A stretch of DNA of 64,000 bases from Verrucomicrobiota bacterium (GTDB lineage: Bacteria; Verrucomicrobiota; Verrucomicrobiia; JADLBR01). The position numbers and the translations under genes are program-made. Under the pieces are notes generated by a model, which was not told the DNA's origin, ran no database searches, and was given only the letters and a program-made list of their open reading frames with translations. The number at the start of each line of letters is the position of its first letter. Position 1 is the stretch's first letter. The stretch is taken from contig JAKQKQ010000201.1 of assembly GCA_029560585.1 (NCBI GenBank), positions 124,001 to 188,000 of the forward strand, read 5' to 3'. This document shows, piece by piece, positions 1 through 8,726 of this stretch.

Positions 1-801
1 TGCATCCAGAACAAGGGCTCCGACACGATGGTCAACGTCGCCCAGGCCTGGGCCGAGGAATACAGGGCGGTCGCCCCCGAAGTGGACGTTGAGATATCGG
101 GGGGCGGATCCGGCGTGGGGATCGCCGCGCTCATCAAGGGCGCCATCGACATCGCAAACGCCAGCCGGAACATGAAGCCCGAAGAAATTGAGCAGGCCAA
201 GAGGAACACCGGAAAGGAGCCCAGGGAGTTCATCGTGGGGCACGACGCATTGGCCATCTACGTCCACAGGGACAATCCGCTCAACGAGATCTCCATCGAT
301 CAGTTGGCCGATATCTTCGGCGAGGGCGGAAAAACGACCAAGTGGTCTGAGCTCGGCGTCTCCATCCCCGGCGGACAGGACGAGATCGTCCGCGTAAGCC
401 GGCAGTCGAGCTCCGGCACCTACGAATTCTTCCGCGAGCACGTGCTCAACAAGGAGGATTTCAAGCTCGGCTCCCGCGACATGAACGGATCCAAGGAGGT
501 CGTGGAACTGGTCGCGGGCACCCCCGGCGCCATCGGCTATAGCGGCATGGGCTACAATGTGCCCGGCAAAGTCAAGATGCTGAAAGTGGCCACGAGAAAA
601 GGCGAGCCCGCCGTCGAGCCCAGCGTCGCCAGCGCACTGGATAAGCGCTACCCCGTCGCGCGCTCGCTCTTGCTGTACACCTTGGGGGAACCCTCCGGCG
701 AGACCAAGGCCTACATCGACTGGATTCTATCGGACGCCGGCCAGAAGGTCGTTGAGGAGAGCGGCTACGTGCCATTGCCGGCAGACATGCGCCACAAGTG
801 A
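1..801 (+). CDS. pstS: Phosphate-binding protein PstS (5' partial)
   Basis: Exported substrate-binding protein that captures phosphate for the PstCAB ABC transporter. The reading frame is open from base 1, so the start codon, signal peptide and first strand of the fold lie outside the window. The visible 266 residues begin close to the usual KGSDT segment of PstS. Two Ser/Gly anion-binding loops are seen: SGGGSGVGI, and SRQSSSGTYEFF where many homologues have a GSGT loop. The C-terminal lobe ends in a typical DWILSDAGQKVVEESGY helix. pstC follows after about 100 bases, and four further pst genes follow in the same direction, which supports the assignment. Family membership is strong; specificity for phosphate rather than another oxyanion is inferred from the pst context. 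Confidence 0.9.
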   Translation, partial: CIQNKGSDTMVNVAQAWAEEYRAVAPEVDVEISGGGSGVGIAALIKGAIDIANASRNMKPEEIEQAKRNTGKEPREFIVGHDALAIYVHRDNPLNEISIDQLADIFGEGGKTTKWSELGVSIPGGQDEIVRVSRQSSSGTYEFFREHVLNKEDFKLGSRDMNGSKEVVELVAGTPGAIGYSGMGYNVPGKVKMLKVATRKGEPAVEPSVASALDKRYPVARSLLLYTLGEPSGETKAYIDWILSDAGQKVVEESGYVPLPADMRHK

Positions 802-907
802 TCGACGCCGGCACGCCCCCGGCTGATTGAACCGCGCCGACCGCCATCGGGGCGGGGCCCCGGGGGCACACGACGGAAACCCAGGACCACCCCGAACGCC
901 AACGACG

Positions 908-1855
908 ATGACAGATCCCAGCCCCCAGCCGACCGCCCAGTTCAGCTTCGCCGTCCGCTCGGCGCGTCGCCCCACGCTGTACGTCCTCGCCGAGCGATCC
1001 CTCACGGCACTCATCTACGCCTGCGGCATCAGCGCGATCTTCTTCGTCGTCGGCATATTCCTGTTCGTATTCAAGGAGGCGGCCCCGGTGCTGTTCAGCG
1101 ACCGTTTCAGCCTGTCGCAGTTCCTGTTCAGCGAACAATGGTATCCCACGTCCGAGCTGAACAAGCGATACGGCGTCCTGGCGATGACCGCCGGCACTTT
1201 CAGCGTCACCGCACTCGCCATGATGATTGCGGTCCCCTTCGGGCTCGGCGCCGCCATCTTCATCTCGGAATTCTGCGGCCCACGGCTGAGGGAGACCCTC
1301 AAGATCACGATCGAATTGCTGGCGGCCATCCCCAGCGTCGTGTGGGGTTTCATCGGCCTCACGGTGATGAGCAAGCTCATAGTCCAGCTCACCGGCGCCC
1401 CGGTGGGCGTCAACATCCTCAACGGCGGCATCATCCTCGCCCTGATGAGCGTGCCCATCATCGTGTCCATAGGCGAGGACGCCCTCAAGGCCGTCCCGGA
1501 TTCCTTCAGGGAGGCCGGGCTCGCCCTGGGCGCCACCCGCTGGCAGCTCGTCTGGCGCGTGCTCTTGCCCGCGGCCAAGAATGGCCTCCTCGCGGCCGTC
1601 CTTCTGGGGGTCGGTCGCGCCGTCGGCGAAACGATGGCGGTGCTGATGGCCACCGGCCACGCCGTGCAGATCCCGCACGGCATCCTGGATTCCGTGCGCA
1701 CCCTCACCGCAAATATCGCCGCCGAACTCGGCGAGGCCCCCGCGGGCTCGGATCATTACCGCGTCCTGTTCCTGATCGGGATCTTGCTCTTCACCATCAC
1801 GTTCGTCGTCAACCTCGCGGCCGACATGGCCGTCCGCGGTATCCGGAAAAAGTGA
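908..1855 (+). CDS. pstC: Phosphate ABC transporter permease PstC
   Basis: Inner-membrane permease half of the Pst phosphate importer, pairing with PstA. It has 315 residues from the ATG at 908. An in-frame ATG at 827 would add a Gly/Pro/Arg-rich stretch that does not look like protein, so I prefer 908. There is a cytoplasmic N-terminal segment, then about six hydrophobic helices. Near residues 197-225 lies the ABC permease EAA loop (EAGLALGATRWQLVWRVLLP), which docks on the ATPase. The segment VPFGLGAAIFISEF is typical of PstC. The stop overlaps the pstA start by one base (TGATG), so the two are likely translationally coupled. Confidence 0.93.
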   Translation: MTDPSPQPTAQFSFAVRSARRPTLYVLAERSLTALIYACGISAIFFVVGIFLFVFKEAAPVLFSDRFSLSQFLFSEQWYPTSELNKRYGVLAMTAGTFSVTALAMMIAVPFGLGAAIFISEFCGPRLRETLKITIELLAAIPSVVWGFIGLTVMSKLIVQLTGAPVGVNILNGGIILALMSVPIIVSIGEDALKAVPDSFREAGLALGATRWQLVWRVLLPAAKNGLLAAVLLGVGRAVGETMAVLMATGHAVQIPHGILDSVRTLTANIAAELGEAPAGSDHYRVLFLIGILLFTITFVVNLAADMAVRGIRKK

Positions 1856-2739
1856 TGTTCGCCGAAACCCCATTCGTCCGAAGCAAACGACGCTCCGAGG
1901 CGTTCGCCAAATGGTTGTTTTTCGCCATGTCGGCCGCGATGGTCCTGCCGCTGTTGCTGATCGTCGGATACCTGTTCGTGAAAGCGGCCCCCTCGCTGAA
2001 CATCAATTTCCTGCTCGATGTCCCGAGGCGCGGCATGACCCAGGGCGGGATCTGGCCGGCCTTCGTGGGCACGGTCTACCTGGTCTTCATCTCGCTCGCG
2101 ATCTCGGCCCCCGTCGGCATCCTGGCCGCCGTCTACCTCAACGAATACGCGAGGGACAACTGGCTCAATCGCATGATCAACCTGGCGGTCATCAACCTGG
2201 CCGGGGTTCCAAGCATCGTCCATGCGCTCTTCGGCCTCGGCGCCTTCGTCTACGCCGCCCGCTTGGGATACTCCATCCTCTCCGCCTCGCTCACCCTCGC
2301 GATCATGACCCTGCCGGTCATCATCGCCAGCACCCGCGAGGCCCTCGCCAGCGTCCCCATGAGCTTTCGCGAGGCGTGCTGGAACGTCGGCGCCACCCGG
2401 TGGCAGACGATCCGCGCCGTCGTGCTCCCCAATTCCATCAGCGGCATCCTCACCGGCGTCATCCTGCAAGTCAGCCGCGCCGCCGGCGAAACCGCCCCCA
2501 TCATGTTCACCGGCGCCGTCTTCTTTAAGGCTGTCCAGAAGGGCGAGGTGTTCGCATACCACCTCAACGAGCAGTGCATGGCCCTCTCCATGCACCTCTA
2601 CACGATCTCCACGCAGGTCCCCGGCGTGAAGGAGTCCATCCCCTTCGCCACCGCGGTCGTCCTCCTGGCTTCGGTCCTCCTGGTGAACGCCGCCGCCATC
2701 ACCCTGCGCGCCCTCATGCGCTCGAGAAAGAAATGGTGA
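1855..2739 (+). CDS. pstA: Phosphate ABC transporter permease PstA
   Basis: Second membrane subunit of the Pst importer, 294 residues. The frame is open far upstream through pstC, but the ATG at 1855 overlaps the pstC stop and opens a protein with a short cytoplasmic head and then a first helix (residues about 20-42). The conserved EAA loop reads EACWNVGATRWQTIRAVVLP. The segment APVGILAAVYLNEYA matches PstA homologues. About six transmembrane helices are visible. The first ATPase gene follows after seven bases. Assignment is firm by family and by position. Confidence 0.93.
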   Translation: MFAETPFVRSKRRSEAFAKWLFFAMSAAMVLPLLLIVGYLFVKAAPSLNINFLLDVPRRGMTQGGIWPAFVGTVYLVFISLAISAPVGILAAVYLNEYARDNWLNRMINLAVINLAGVPSIVHALFGLGAFVYAARLGYSILSASLTLAIMTLPVIIASTREALASVPMSFREACWNVGATRWQTIRAVVLPNSISGILTGVILQVSRAAGETAPIMFTGAVFFKAVQKGEVFAYHLNEQCMALSMHLYTISTQVPGVKESIPFATAVVLLASVLLVNAAAITLRALMRSRKKW

Positions 2740-2746
2740 CGCCGCG

Positions 2747-3508
2747 ATGAGCGCCCAAGCCCATATCCAGGTCCAGGACCTCCGGCTCGCCTACGGCACC
2801 AGAGAGGTCCTCCACGGCATATCGTTTGACATACGCCACAACGAGATCTTCGGGATCATCGGACCCGCCCAGTCCGGCAAGACATCCCTGCTCCGCTGCA
2901 TCAACCGCACGATCGACTTCTCCCCCGAAGCCTCCGTCTCCGGCGCGATCACCGTCGATGGCGAGGACGTCCGCAGGACCAAGGACCTCTTCGCCCTGCG
3001 CCGCAGAATCGGCATGGTCGCCCCCCTCCCCGTCGGCCTTCCGCTCAGCATCTACGACAACGTCGCCTTCGCGCCGCGATGCGCCGGCATGACGCGAAAG
3101 ACCGACCTCGACGCCATCGTCGAACAGTGCCTCCGCCAGGCCGCCCTCTGGGACGAGGTCAAAGACCGCCTCTCCAGCCTCGGCACCAAGCTCTCGGGCG
3201 GCCAGCAGCAGCGGCTCACCATCGCGCGCGCCCTCTCGCACCAGCCCGCGATCCTCTGCCTCGACGAGTTCAGCATCGCCATCGACCCCGTCACGACCAT
3301 GCGCATCGAGGACGTGATCAAGGAACTCCGCAGGGACATGACCGTCATCCTCGTGACCAACCTCACCCAGCAGGCCCGGCGCCTCGCCGACCGCACCATG
3401 TTCCTCTGGAACGGCGAGATCATCGAACTCGACTCCAGCGACATCATCTTCGGCGATCAGCCCCGCGACCGGCGGACCTACGAATACGTTAACGGCCTGT
3501 TCGGATGA
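2747..3508 (+). CDS. PstB-like ATPase with LSGGQ but degenerate Q- and H-loops
   Basis: ABC ATPase of the Pst transporter, 253 residues. Walker A is GPAQSGKT (39-46), the signature LSGGQ is intact (149-153) and Walker B is LCLDE (170-174), followed by Phe instead of the usual Pro. By alignment with its neighbour, the Q-loop glutamine is replaced by Pro93 (GMVAPLP against GMVFQRP). The H-loop histidine is replaced by Asn205 (VTNLTQQA against the PstB pattern VTHNMQQA). The protein therefore keeps a functional signature for its partner while its own nucleotide site looks impaired. It overlaps the next ATPase gene by ATGA (3505-3508). Inference: it forms an obligate heterodimer with that partner, unlike the PstB homodimer. 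It is not a pseudogene, because the frame, length and remaining motifs are intact. Confidence 0.85.
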   Translation: MSAQAHIQVQDLRLAYGTREVLHGISFDIRHNEIFGIIGPAQSGKTSLLRCINRTIDFSPEASVSGAITVDGEDVRRTKDLFALRRRIGMVAPLPVGLPLSIYDNVAFAPRCAGMTRKTDLDAIVEQCLRQAALWDEVKDRLSSLGTKLSGGQQQRLTIARALSHQPAILCLDEFSIAIDPVTTMRIEDVIKELRRDMTVILVTNLTQQARRLADRTMFLWNGEIIELDSSDIIFGDQPRDRRTYEYVNGLFG

Positions 3509-4281
3509 GCGAGCCCCCACAGCCCTGCATCACGACCCGCGGCCTCAATCTCTGGTACGCGGATTTCCAGGCCCTCTTCGATGTCAACCTGGATATCACA
3601 CGCGGGCTCATCACGTCTCTCATCGGGCCCTCCGGCTGCGGCAAGACCACCCTCCTGCGCTGCTTCAACCGCGTCAACGAGCGCTACGGCTACGTCACGA
3701 CCACCGGCGAGATCCGCATCCTTGGCAAGAATATCTACGACCCGGATGTCGCGCTGGTCGAACTCCGAAAATCCGTCGGCATGGTCTTCCAGCGCCCCAA
3801 CCCGCTCCCCATCTCCGTCTACGAAAACGTCGTCTTCGGCCTCCGCATCCACCACCCCCCCGGCACCTTCACCAGGGCCGAATTGGACGAGGCCGTCGAA
3901 AAAGCGCTGATCGAGGTCGGGCTCTGGAAAGACCTCCGGGATCGCCTCGACCGCAAGGCCACCAGCCTCCAGCTCGAACAGCAGCAGAAACTCTGCATCG
4001 CCCGCCTCCTCCCCCTCAAACCCGACGTCATCCTCATGGACGAGCCCTGCTCCGCCCTAGACGTCGAGGGAACCCGCGCCATCGAGGAACTCATGTTCGC
4101 GCTCAAGGGCCACTACACCATCCTCGTCGTCACCCACAACATGGCCCAGGCCCGCCGCGCCAGCGACGAGTGCATCTTCATGCTCCTCGGCAAGCTCATC
4201 GAGCACTCCCGCACCGAGGACCTCTTCCTCAACCCCAAAAACCCCAAGACCGCCGAATACATCGAGGGACGCTACGGCTAG
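3505..4281 (+). CDS. pstB: Phosphate ABC transporter ATPase PstB with degenerate signature motif
   Basis: ATPase subunit of the Pst importer, 258 residues. Walker A is GPSGCGKT (41-48). The Q-loop Gln96 sits in GMVFQRPNPLP, Walker B is ILMDEP with Asp179 and catalytic Glu180, and the H-loop His211 is in VVTHNMAQA. All are canonical for PstB. The signature, LSGGQ in PstB, is LQLEQ here (155-159), followed by the normal QQKLCIAR. The defect is the mirror image of that in the preceding ATPase, so a heterodimer would contain one complete site (this Walker A/B/Q/H plus the partner's LSGGQ) and one degenerate site. It is the last gene of the pst run; no phoU is visible before the next unrelated gene. 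Confidence 0.88.
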   Translation: MSEPPQPCITTRGLNLWYADFQALFDVNLDITRGLITSLIGPSGCGKTTLLRCFNRVNERYGYVTTTGEIRILGKNIYDPDVALVELRKSVGMVFQRPNPLPISVYENVVFGLRIHHPPGTFTRAELDEAVEKALIEVGLWKDLRDRLDRKATSLQLEQQQKLCIARLLPLKPDVILMDEPCSALDVEGTRAIEELMFALKGHYTILVVTHNMAQARRASDECIFMLLGKLIEHSRTEDLFLNPKNPKTAEYIEGRYG

Positions 4282-4345
4282 CAACCTGTTTAAATAAGGC
4301 CCTGCATTCTCCCTGATGGCGCACGTGGCCCGATTCCGCCGGGAG

Positions 4346-4365
4346 GGCCCGCGGCCTCGCGGGCC
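4346..4365 (+). terminator. GC hairpin downstream of pstB
   Basis: Perfect 8-bp stem GGCCCGCG / CGCGGGCC with a GCCT loop, 65 bases after the pstB stop. No U-run follows, so it may be a Rho-dependent or mRNA-stabilising hairpin rather than a classical intrinsic terminator. The surrounding gap, 4282-4558, shows no convincing gene. Confidence 0.35.
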
Positions 4366-4558
4366 GCGCATGACAGCTGCCTTTCGCTACCCTGTGGAGA
4401 CCCGGCATCGAAACGCGCGGGCGAAGGCGCACGGAACCCAATCTGTACACCCAGGCGCAGACGGATATGGTCCCCGAAAATCGAAACGGGAAGGAAACCG
4501 AACACATGGCCACGAGGACAAGGCCCCGCCCCTTCCCCAAAAACAGACCCTCAGGCAG

Positions 4559-4987
4559 ATGAACGAAATAGAATACAGCGCAGAGCGCAAGATCACCCCG
4601 GCGCAGTTCATTGACATCCTGTCGCGGTCGGGCTTGGCGGAACGACGGCCCGTTTCGGATCGGGGGCGGATCGCGACGATGCTGGACCATGCCGACCTGC
4701 TCTGCACGGCCTGGGCCGACGACAATCTGGTCGGCGTCGCACGCTCGGTGACGGATTTTGCGTACTCCTGTTATCTGTCGGATCTGGCGGTCGATCGCGC
4801 GTTTCAGGGCACTGGGATCGGCACCGAGCTGATTCGACTCACGCAAAGCCAACTGCACCCGAAGGCCCTGATCGTGCTGCTGTCCGCGCCGCAGGCGGCG
4901 GAGTACTACCCGAAGATTGGCATGACCCAACACCATTCCGCATGGGTCGCGCCCGCTTCGCCGCCCATTCCCGGAAGCCCGCCTTGA
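4559..4987 (+). CDS. GNAT family N-acetyltransferase
   Basis: Small cytoplasmic acetyl-CoA-dependent N-acetyltransferase, 142 residues; the substrate is not predictable. The hallmark acetyl-CoA motif A is visible as DRAFQGTGIGTELIR (about 80-94), preceded by the beta-4 strand YLSDLAVD. The final part (QAAEYYPKIGM) is the usual GNAT C-terminal strand-helix. The frame is open upstream to 4316, but that extension is Arg/Pro-rich and non-protein-like. The ATG at 4559 opens directly on the family fold. There is no strong Shine-Dalgarno. It stands alone between the pst operon and an exported protein on the same strand. Confidence 0.85.
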   Translation: MNEIEYSAERKITPAQFIDILSRSGLAERRPVSDRGRIATMLDHADLLCTAWADDNLVGVARSVTDFAYSCYLSDLAVDRAFQGTGIGTELIRLTQSQLHPKALIVLLSAPQAAEYYPKIGMTQHHSAWVAPASPPIPGSPP

Positions 4988-5061
4988 GGGGCGACGCCCG
5001 TGGCGCCCCACCCCTTTGCCTCTTTACTCCGCCGCGGCACCCCGCGCAGCATGTCCGCACG

Positions 5062-5823
5062 ATGAAAACCCTCTCGATCGCATGTGCCGCCGCCATTCTC
5101 CCCGCACATGCCCTCCTCGCCGATCTCGCCAGCATGCCGCCGCCCACCCTGATGACGAAAGCTGGCAAGCTGCTCGTGGCCGAGAACTTTTCAAAACCTC
5201 TCCCACCGCCCCAGGGCAGCACCGCCAACTACGCCAGCGGCTTCAAGGGCTGGCGCTGCAACGTCTCGGAGCGCGGCGGCCGATGGGACATCGTGGACGG
5301 CGCATTCCGCGGCATCGAGAACCCCAAGGTCAATCACCCGGCCTGCGCGTCCATCGGCCTCGACTTCAAGAACGTCATCATCGCCTGCGAGGCGCGCATG
5401 CACGACGTGCCCCTCGAGGGCCGGAAGTTCCGCGGCTTCAGCGTGCGTACCACCGACGCAAAGGACTACGTGTGCAGCGTCATGCTCAGCCAGGCCGGAA
5501 TGAGGATCCAGAAGGACGACAATGACCACGCTGGCCCCGACAAGGCAGTGCCCTTCGGGGAGATCAAGACGCCCATCAAGCTCGGCGAGTGGCAGACGAT
5601 CGTATTCGAGATCCTCGACGACGAGATGGTCGGCACCCTCAACGGCAAGAGCCTCACCGGCCAGCACCCGCTCATCGCTTCCGATAAACATAGCATCATG
5701 TTTGTCTCAAGCGTCGAGGGAAGCGTCCGCAACCTCAGGGTCTGGGAGGCACTGCCCAATCCCGACTGGACCAAGAACAAACGCACCATCCTCGCCGCAT
5801 CGAAGGGCTCCGCCAAAAAATAG
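5062..5823 (+). CDS. Exported DUF1080-like protein
   Basis: Secreted protein of 253 residues with a signal peptide (about 1-20, MKTLSIACAAAILPAHALLA). The body resembles the concanavalin-like fold of the DUF1080 / 3-keto-disaccharide hydrolase family: GFKGWRCNVSERGGRWDIVDGAFRG, then LGEWQTIVFEILDDEMVGTLNG (split here across the sandwich) and a final RVWEA strand. Such proteins are very common in PVC bacteria, often beside Gfo/Idh/MocA oxidoreductases as here, and several act on 3-keto-sugars. Enzymatic activity for this one is inferred, not shown. The ATG at 5062 was chosen because it begins the signal peptide; upstream in-frame sequence is not protein-like. Confidence 0.75.
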   Translation: MKTLSIACAAAILPAHALLADLASMPPPTLMTKAGKLLVAENFSKPLPPPQGSTANYASGFKGWRCNVSERGGRWDIVDGAFRGIENPKVNHPACASIGLDFKNVIIACEARMHDVPLEGRKFRGFSVRTTDAKDYVCSVMLSQAGMRIQKDDNDHAGPDKAVPFGEIKTPIKLGEWQTIVFEILDDEMVGTLNGKSLTGQHPLIASDKHSIMFVSSVEGSVRNLRVWEALPNPDWTKNKRTILAASKGSAKK

Positions 5824-6015
5824 CCCGCTCTCCCACGCTCCCCTCCGCCCCCGGGTTCCGCGCCAGATCCCGGGACCCCGTTCATGTCACAGGTCGCAAA
5901 AAAACCCTTGATCGACTCCCGCCCACCGTTATCGTCGGACCTCGATCAAATAAATGCGGACCGCAAAGGCACTCGAGCAGGGCGTTCTTATGGCTCGCCG
6001 AAAGGATCGACGATC

Positions 6016-7299
6016 ATGTTCCGACTGACGCGCAGGATGGACCGGCGGAAGTTCCTCAAGGAGACGGCCAAGGCGTGCGCGGCAATCGCTGCCCCCACGA
6101 TCATCCCCGCCTCAGCCCTCGGACTCGGCAATCGCGCCGCACCCAGCGAGCGCATCGTCCTCGGTGGCATCGGCATCGGCAACCGCGGCGGCAGCGTCCT
6201 CGCGGGCATGCTGCCGGAACCGGACGTGCAGTTCGTGGCCGTCGCCGATGTCCAGAAATCGAGGCGCGATGCGGTCAAGGCCATGGCCGACGCGCGCAAT
6301 GGCAACACCGATTGCGCGACGTACCAAGATTTCCGCGAAGTCCTCGCCCGTCCCGACATCGATGCCGTCCTGATAGCCACCGGCGATCGCTGGCACACGA
6401 TCGCGTCGATCCACGCCGCGGCCGCGGGCAAAGACATCTATTGTGAGAAACCCATCTCCATCACCATCGCCGAGACGCGCGCGATGCAATCGGCCGTGGA
6501 CCGCGCCGGCATCATCTTCCAGGGCGGCATGCAGCGCCGCAACGTCGGCAACTTCGTTTTCGCCGCAAACCTCGCCCGCTCAGGGAAGCTCGGCCGGATC
6601 CACACGGTCCATGCCCACATGATGGATCCCTCAACCACCCAGGAGTGGCTTCCCGCACAATCCGAGCCACCAAAAGAAGAGTGCGACTGGGACATGTGGC
6701 TCGGCCCCTGCCCCTGGCGACCATACAATAGCGCGTACCTCCGTGGCTGCGGCGCTTGGATCCCCCACTTCGATCTCAGCGCCGGCGGCATCCTCGGATG
6801 GGGCTCCCATACCATCGATCTCTGCCAATGGGGTGCCGACGTCGAGGATACCTCGGCCGTCGAATACGAGCCGAGGCCCGATGGAGGCGTCGCGCGCTAC
6901 GCCAATGGCATCAAACTCGTCATGCGCATGGAGGGCTGGATGGGCCTCGGCACCTGCTCCGCGCGCTATGAGGGCGACGAGGGCTGGGTCGAGGCCGGCG
7001 ATTCCGGGCAGGTCCGATGCCATCCCGCATCCCTGCTCGCCGAGCGCAAGATTCAGGCAGGTGAAGGCACCAGCCCCCTCGGCCACGGGCGCGAGTTCTT
7101 CGACTGCGTGAAATCGCGCCGCCGCCCCTCCGCCAACCATCATGTGGCCGCCCACTCCCACATCACATCCCACGCCGCCCAGATCGCTTGGTGGCTGAAT
7201 CGACCCCTCAAGTTCGACCCATCCAAGGACGAGTTCATCGGCGACGAGGCGGCCAACCGCCTCCGCTCCCGCGCCATGCGCGAGCCATGGAGCATCTAA
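6016..7299 (+). CDS. Tat-exported Gfo/Idh/MocA family oxidoreductase (copy 1)
   Basis: NAD(P)-dependent oxidoreductase of the Gfo/Idh/MocA family, 427 residues, probably acting on a sugar or cyclitol outside the cytoplasm. The N terminus carries a twin-arginine signal (MDRRKFLKETAKACAAIAAP). Next comes the Rossmann strand-loop IVLGGIGIGNRG and then VAVADVQ. The family EKP motif is present as CEKPISIT. The C-terminal half has the MWLGPCPWRPYN and GHGREFFDCVKSRR segments typical of PVC members. The start at 6016 places an AAAGGA ribosome-binding site about ten bases upstream and begins the Tat signal. A close paralogue starts 135 bases after this gene. Confidence 0.9.
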   Translation: MFRLTRRMDRRKFLKETAKACAAIAAPTIIPASALGLGNRAAPSERIVLGGIGIGNRGGSVLAGMLPEPDVQFVAVADVQKSRRDAVKAMADARNGNTDCATYQDFREVLARPDIDAVLIATGDRWHTIASIHAAAAGKDIYCEKPISITIAETRAMQSAVDRAGIIFQGGMQRRNVGNFVFAANLARSGKLGRIHTVHAHMMDPSTTQEWLPAQSEPPKEECDWDMWLGPCPWRPYNSAYLRGCGAWIPHFDLSAGGILGWGSHTIDLCQWGADVEDTSAVEYEPRPDGGVARYANGIKLVMRMEGWMGLGTCSARYEGDEGWVEAGDSGQVRCHPASLLAERKIQAGEGTSPLGHGREFFDCVKSRRRPSANHHVAAHSHITSHAAQIAWWLNRPLKFDPSKDEFIGDEAANRLRSRAMREPWSI

Positions 7300-7344
7300 C
7301 ACCACCAATGAACACGAATCCCGATTTAAGTCGGCTGCTTTCGG

Positions 7345-7374
7345 ATTCGCGCCCATTCACGCCCATTCGTGGTT
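7345..7374 (+). repeat. Three tandem 10-mers in the gap between the oxidoreductase paralogues
   Basis: Three successive near-identical 10-mers (ATTCGCGCCC, ATTCACGCCC, ATTCGTGGTT). An inverted match, CACGAAT, lies about 30 bases upstream at 7313-7319. This is a small palindromic intergenic repeat with no coding potential. Confidence 0.5.
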
Positions 7375-7434
7375 GAACCCCACCCCAACCAGAATTTAGC
7401 CCCAAGCCACATCCCGAAAGAAGGAGACAGACGC

Positions 7435-8712
7435 ATGTTCAGGAAAGACAGAAAACTCGGCCGACGCGACTTCCTCCGCGCCGCCGCAGGCGCCAGTGCC
7501 GCCATCGTTGCGCCCACCATCATTCCGGCCACGGCCCTCGGCCTTGGCAACCGTGCCGCCCCCAGCGAGCGCATCGTCCTCGGGGGCATCGGCGTCGGCA
7601 ACCGCGGCCGCGGCGTCCTCGCGGGCATGCTGCCCGAGCCAGATATCCAGTTTGTCGCCATTGCAGACGTGCAGCGCGTCCGCCGCCAGTTGGTCAAGGA
7701 CATGGTCGACAAACAGTACGGCAACTCCGACTGCGTCATGTACCAGAACATGTTCGATATCCTGACCCGCGATGATATCGATTCCGTCCTCATCGCCACC
7801 GGCGAGCGCTGGCACGCCATGGCGTCCATCACCACCGCCAAAGCCGGCAAGGACATGTATTGTGAAAAGCCATGCTCCATGACAATCGCGGATGCCCAGG
7901 CCCTCAACACCACCATGAGCCTTTATGGCCGCATCTATCAGGCCGGGACCCAGCGCCGCAGCGTCGGCAACTTCGTCTTCGCCGCGCAATTGGCCCTCAG
8001 TGGGAAACTCGGCAAAATCCACACCGTCCACGCCAACACCCTCGCCCCCGCCGCCAGCCACGACTGGCTCCCGGCCGAATCTGAACCGCCCAAAGAGGAA
8101 TGCGATTGGGACATGTGGCTCGGCCCATGCCCATGGCGACCCTACAATAGCAAGTACGTCGCCGGTGGCTGGCGCGGCCACCTCGACTTCCACGGCGGCG
8201 GCATCCTCGAATGGGGCTCTCACACCGTCGACCTCTGCCAGTGGGCCGCAGGCGCCGACGGCACCAATGCCGTCGATTACGAGCCGAACCCCACGGGCCT
8301 AGTCTGCCACTACGCCAACGGCGTCAAACTTGTCATGCGCCCCGATGGCTGGATGGGCCTCGGCACATGCTCGGTCCGCTACGAGGGCGATGAGGGCTGG
8401 GTCGAGGCGGGCGACTCCGGACAGGTCCGCTGCCACCCGGCGTCCCTGCTCGGCGAACGCAAGATCCAAGCCGGCGCGGGCACCGACCCAGCCGGCCACG
8501 GGCGCAACTTCTTCGACTGCGTCAAGAGCCGCAGCCTCCCTCACGCCAACCACATCCTGGCCTCCAGCTCCCACATCACCTGCCATGCCGCGCACATCGC
8601 CTGGCAGCTCGGCCGCCCCCTCAAGTGGGATCCGGCGAAGGCCGAATTCATCGGCGACGAAGAGGCCAACCGCATGCGCTCGCGCGCCCAGCGCGAGCCG
8701 TGGCGCTATTGA
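7435..8712 (+). CDS. Tat-exported Gfo/Idh/MocA family oxidoreductase (copy 2)
   Basis: Paralogue of the preceding gene, 425 residues. It shares nearly every motif: Tat signal RRDFLRAAAGASAAI, Rossmann loop LGGIGVGNRG, CEKPCSMT (EKP motif), MWLGPCPWRPYNS and the end motif ANRMRSRAQREPWRY. A strong ribosome-binding site, AAGGAGA, lies just upstream of the ATG at 7435, which fixes the start. The two copies look like a tandem duplication followed by divergence, possibly for two substrates or consecutive steps (oxidation, then reduction after hydrolysis). This is inference from context with the DUF1080-like gene. Confidence 0.9.
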   Translation: MFRKDRKLGRRDFLRAAAGASAAIVAPTIIPATALGLGNRAAPSERIVLGGIGVGNRGRGVLAGMLPEPDIQFVAIADVQRVRRQLVKDMVDKQYGNSDCVMYQNMFDILTRDDIDSVLIATGERWHAMASITTAKAGKDMYCEKPCSMTIADAQALNTTMSLYGRIYQAGTQRRSVGNFVFAAQLALSGKLGKIHTVHANTLAPAASHDWLPAESEPPKEECDWDMWLGPCPWRPYNSKYVAGGWRGHLDFHGGGILEWGSHTVDLCQWAAGADGTNAVDYEPNPTGLVCHYANGVKLVMRPDGWMGLGTCSVRYEGDEGWVEAGDSGQVRCHPASLLGERKIQAGAGTDPAGHGRNFFDCVKSRSLPHANHILASSSHITCHAAHIAWQLGRPLKWDPAKAEFIGDEEANRMRSRAQREPWRY

Positions 8713-8726
8713 ACTGAGGGACTGAA

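Noticed and set aside
1138-1854. N-terminal extension of pstA through pstC
   Set aside because: The extra residues are His/Arg/Pro-rich frame-shadow of pstC; the PstA fold begins at the ATG at 1855.
572-1873. Minus-strand open frame of 433 codons opposite pstS/pstC
   Set aside because: Composition is Asp/Gly/Glu/Arg-rich shadow sequence; the plus strand encodes clear Pst proteins.
2747-3508. First Pst ATPase as a decaying pseudogene
   Set aside because: Full length, intact Walker A, LSGGQ and DE motif, coupled overlap with the next gene, and substitutions limited to the loops that complement its partner.
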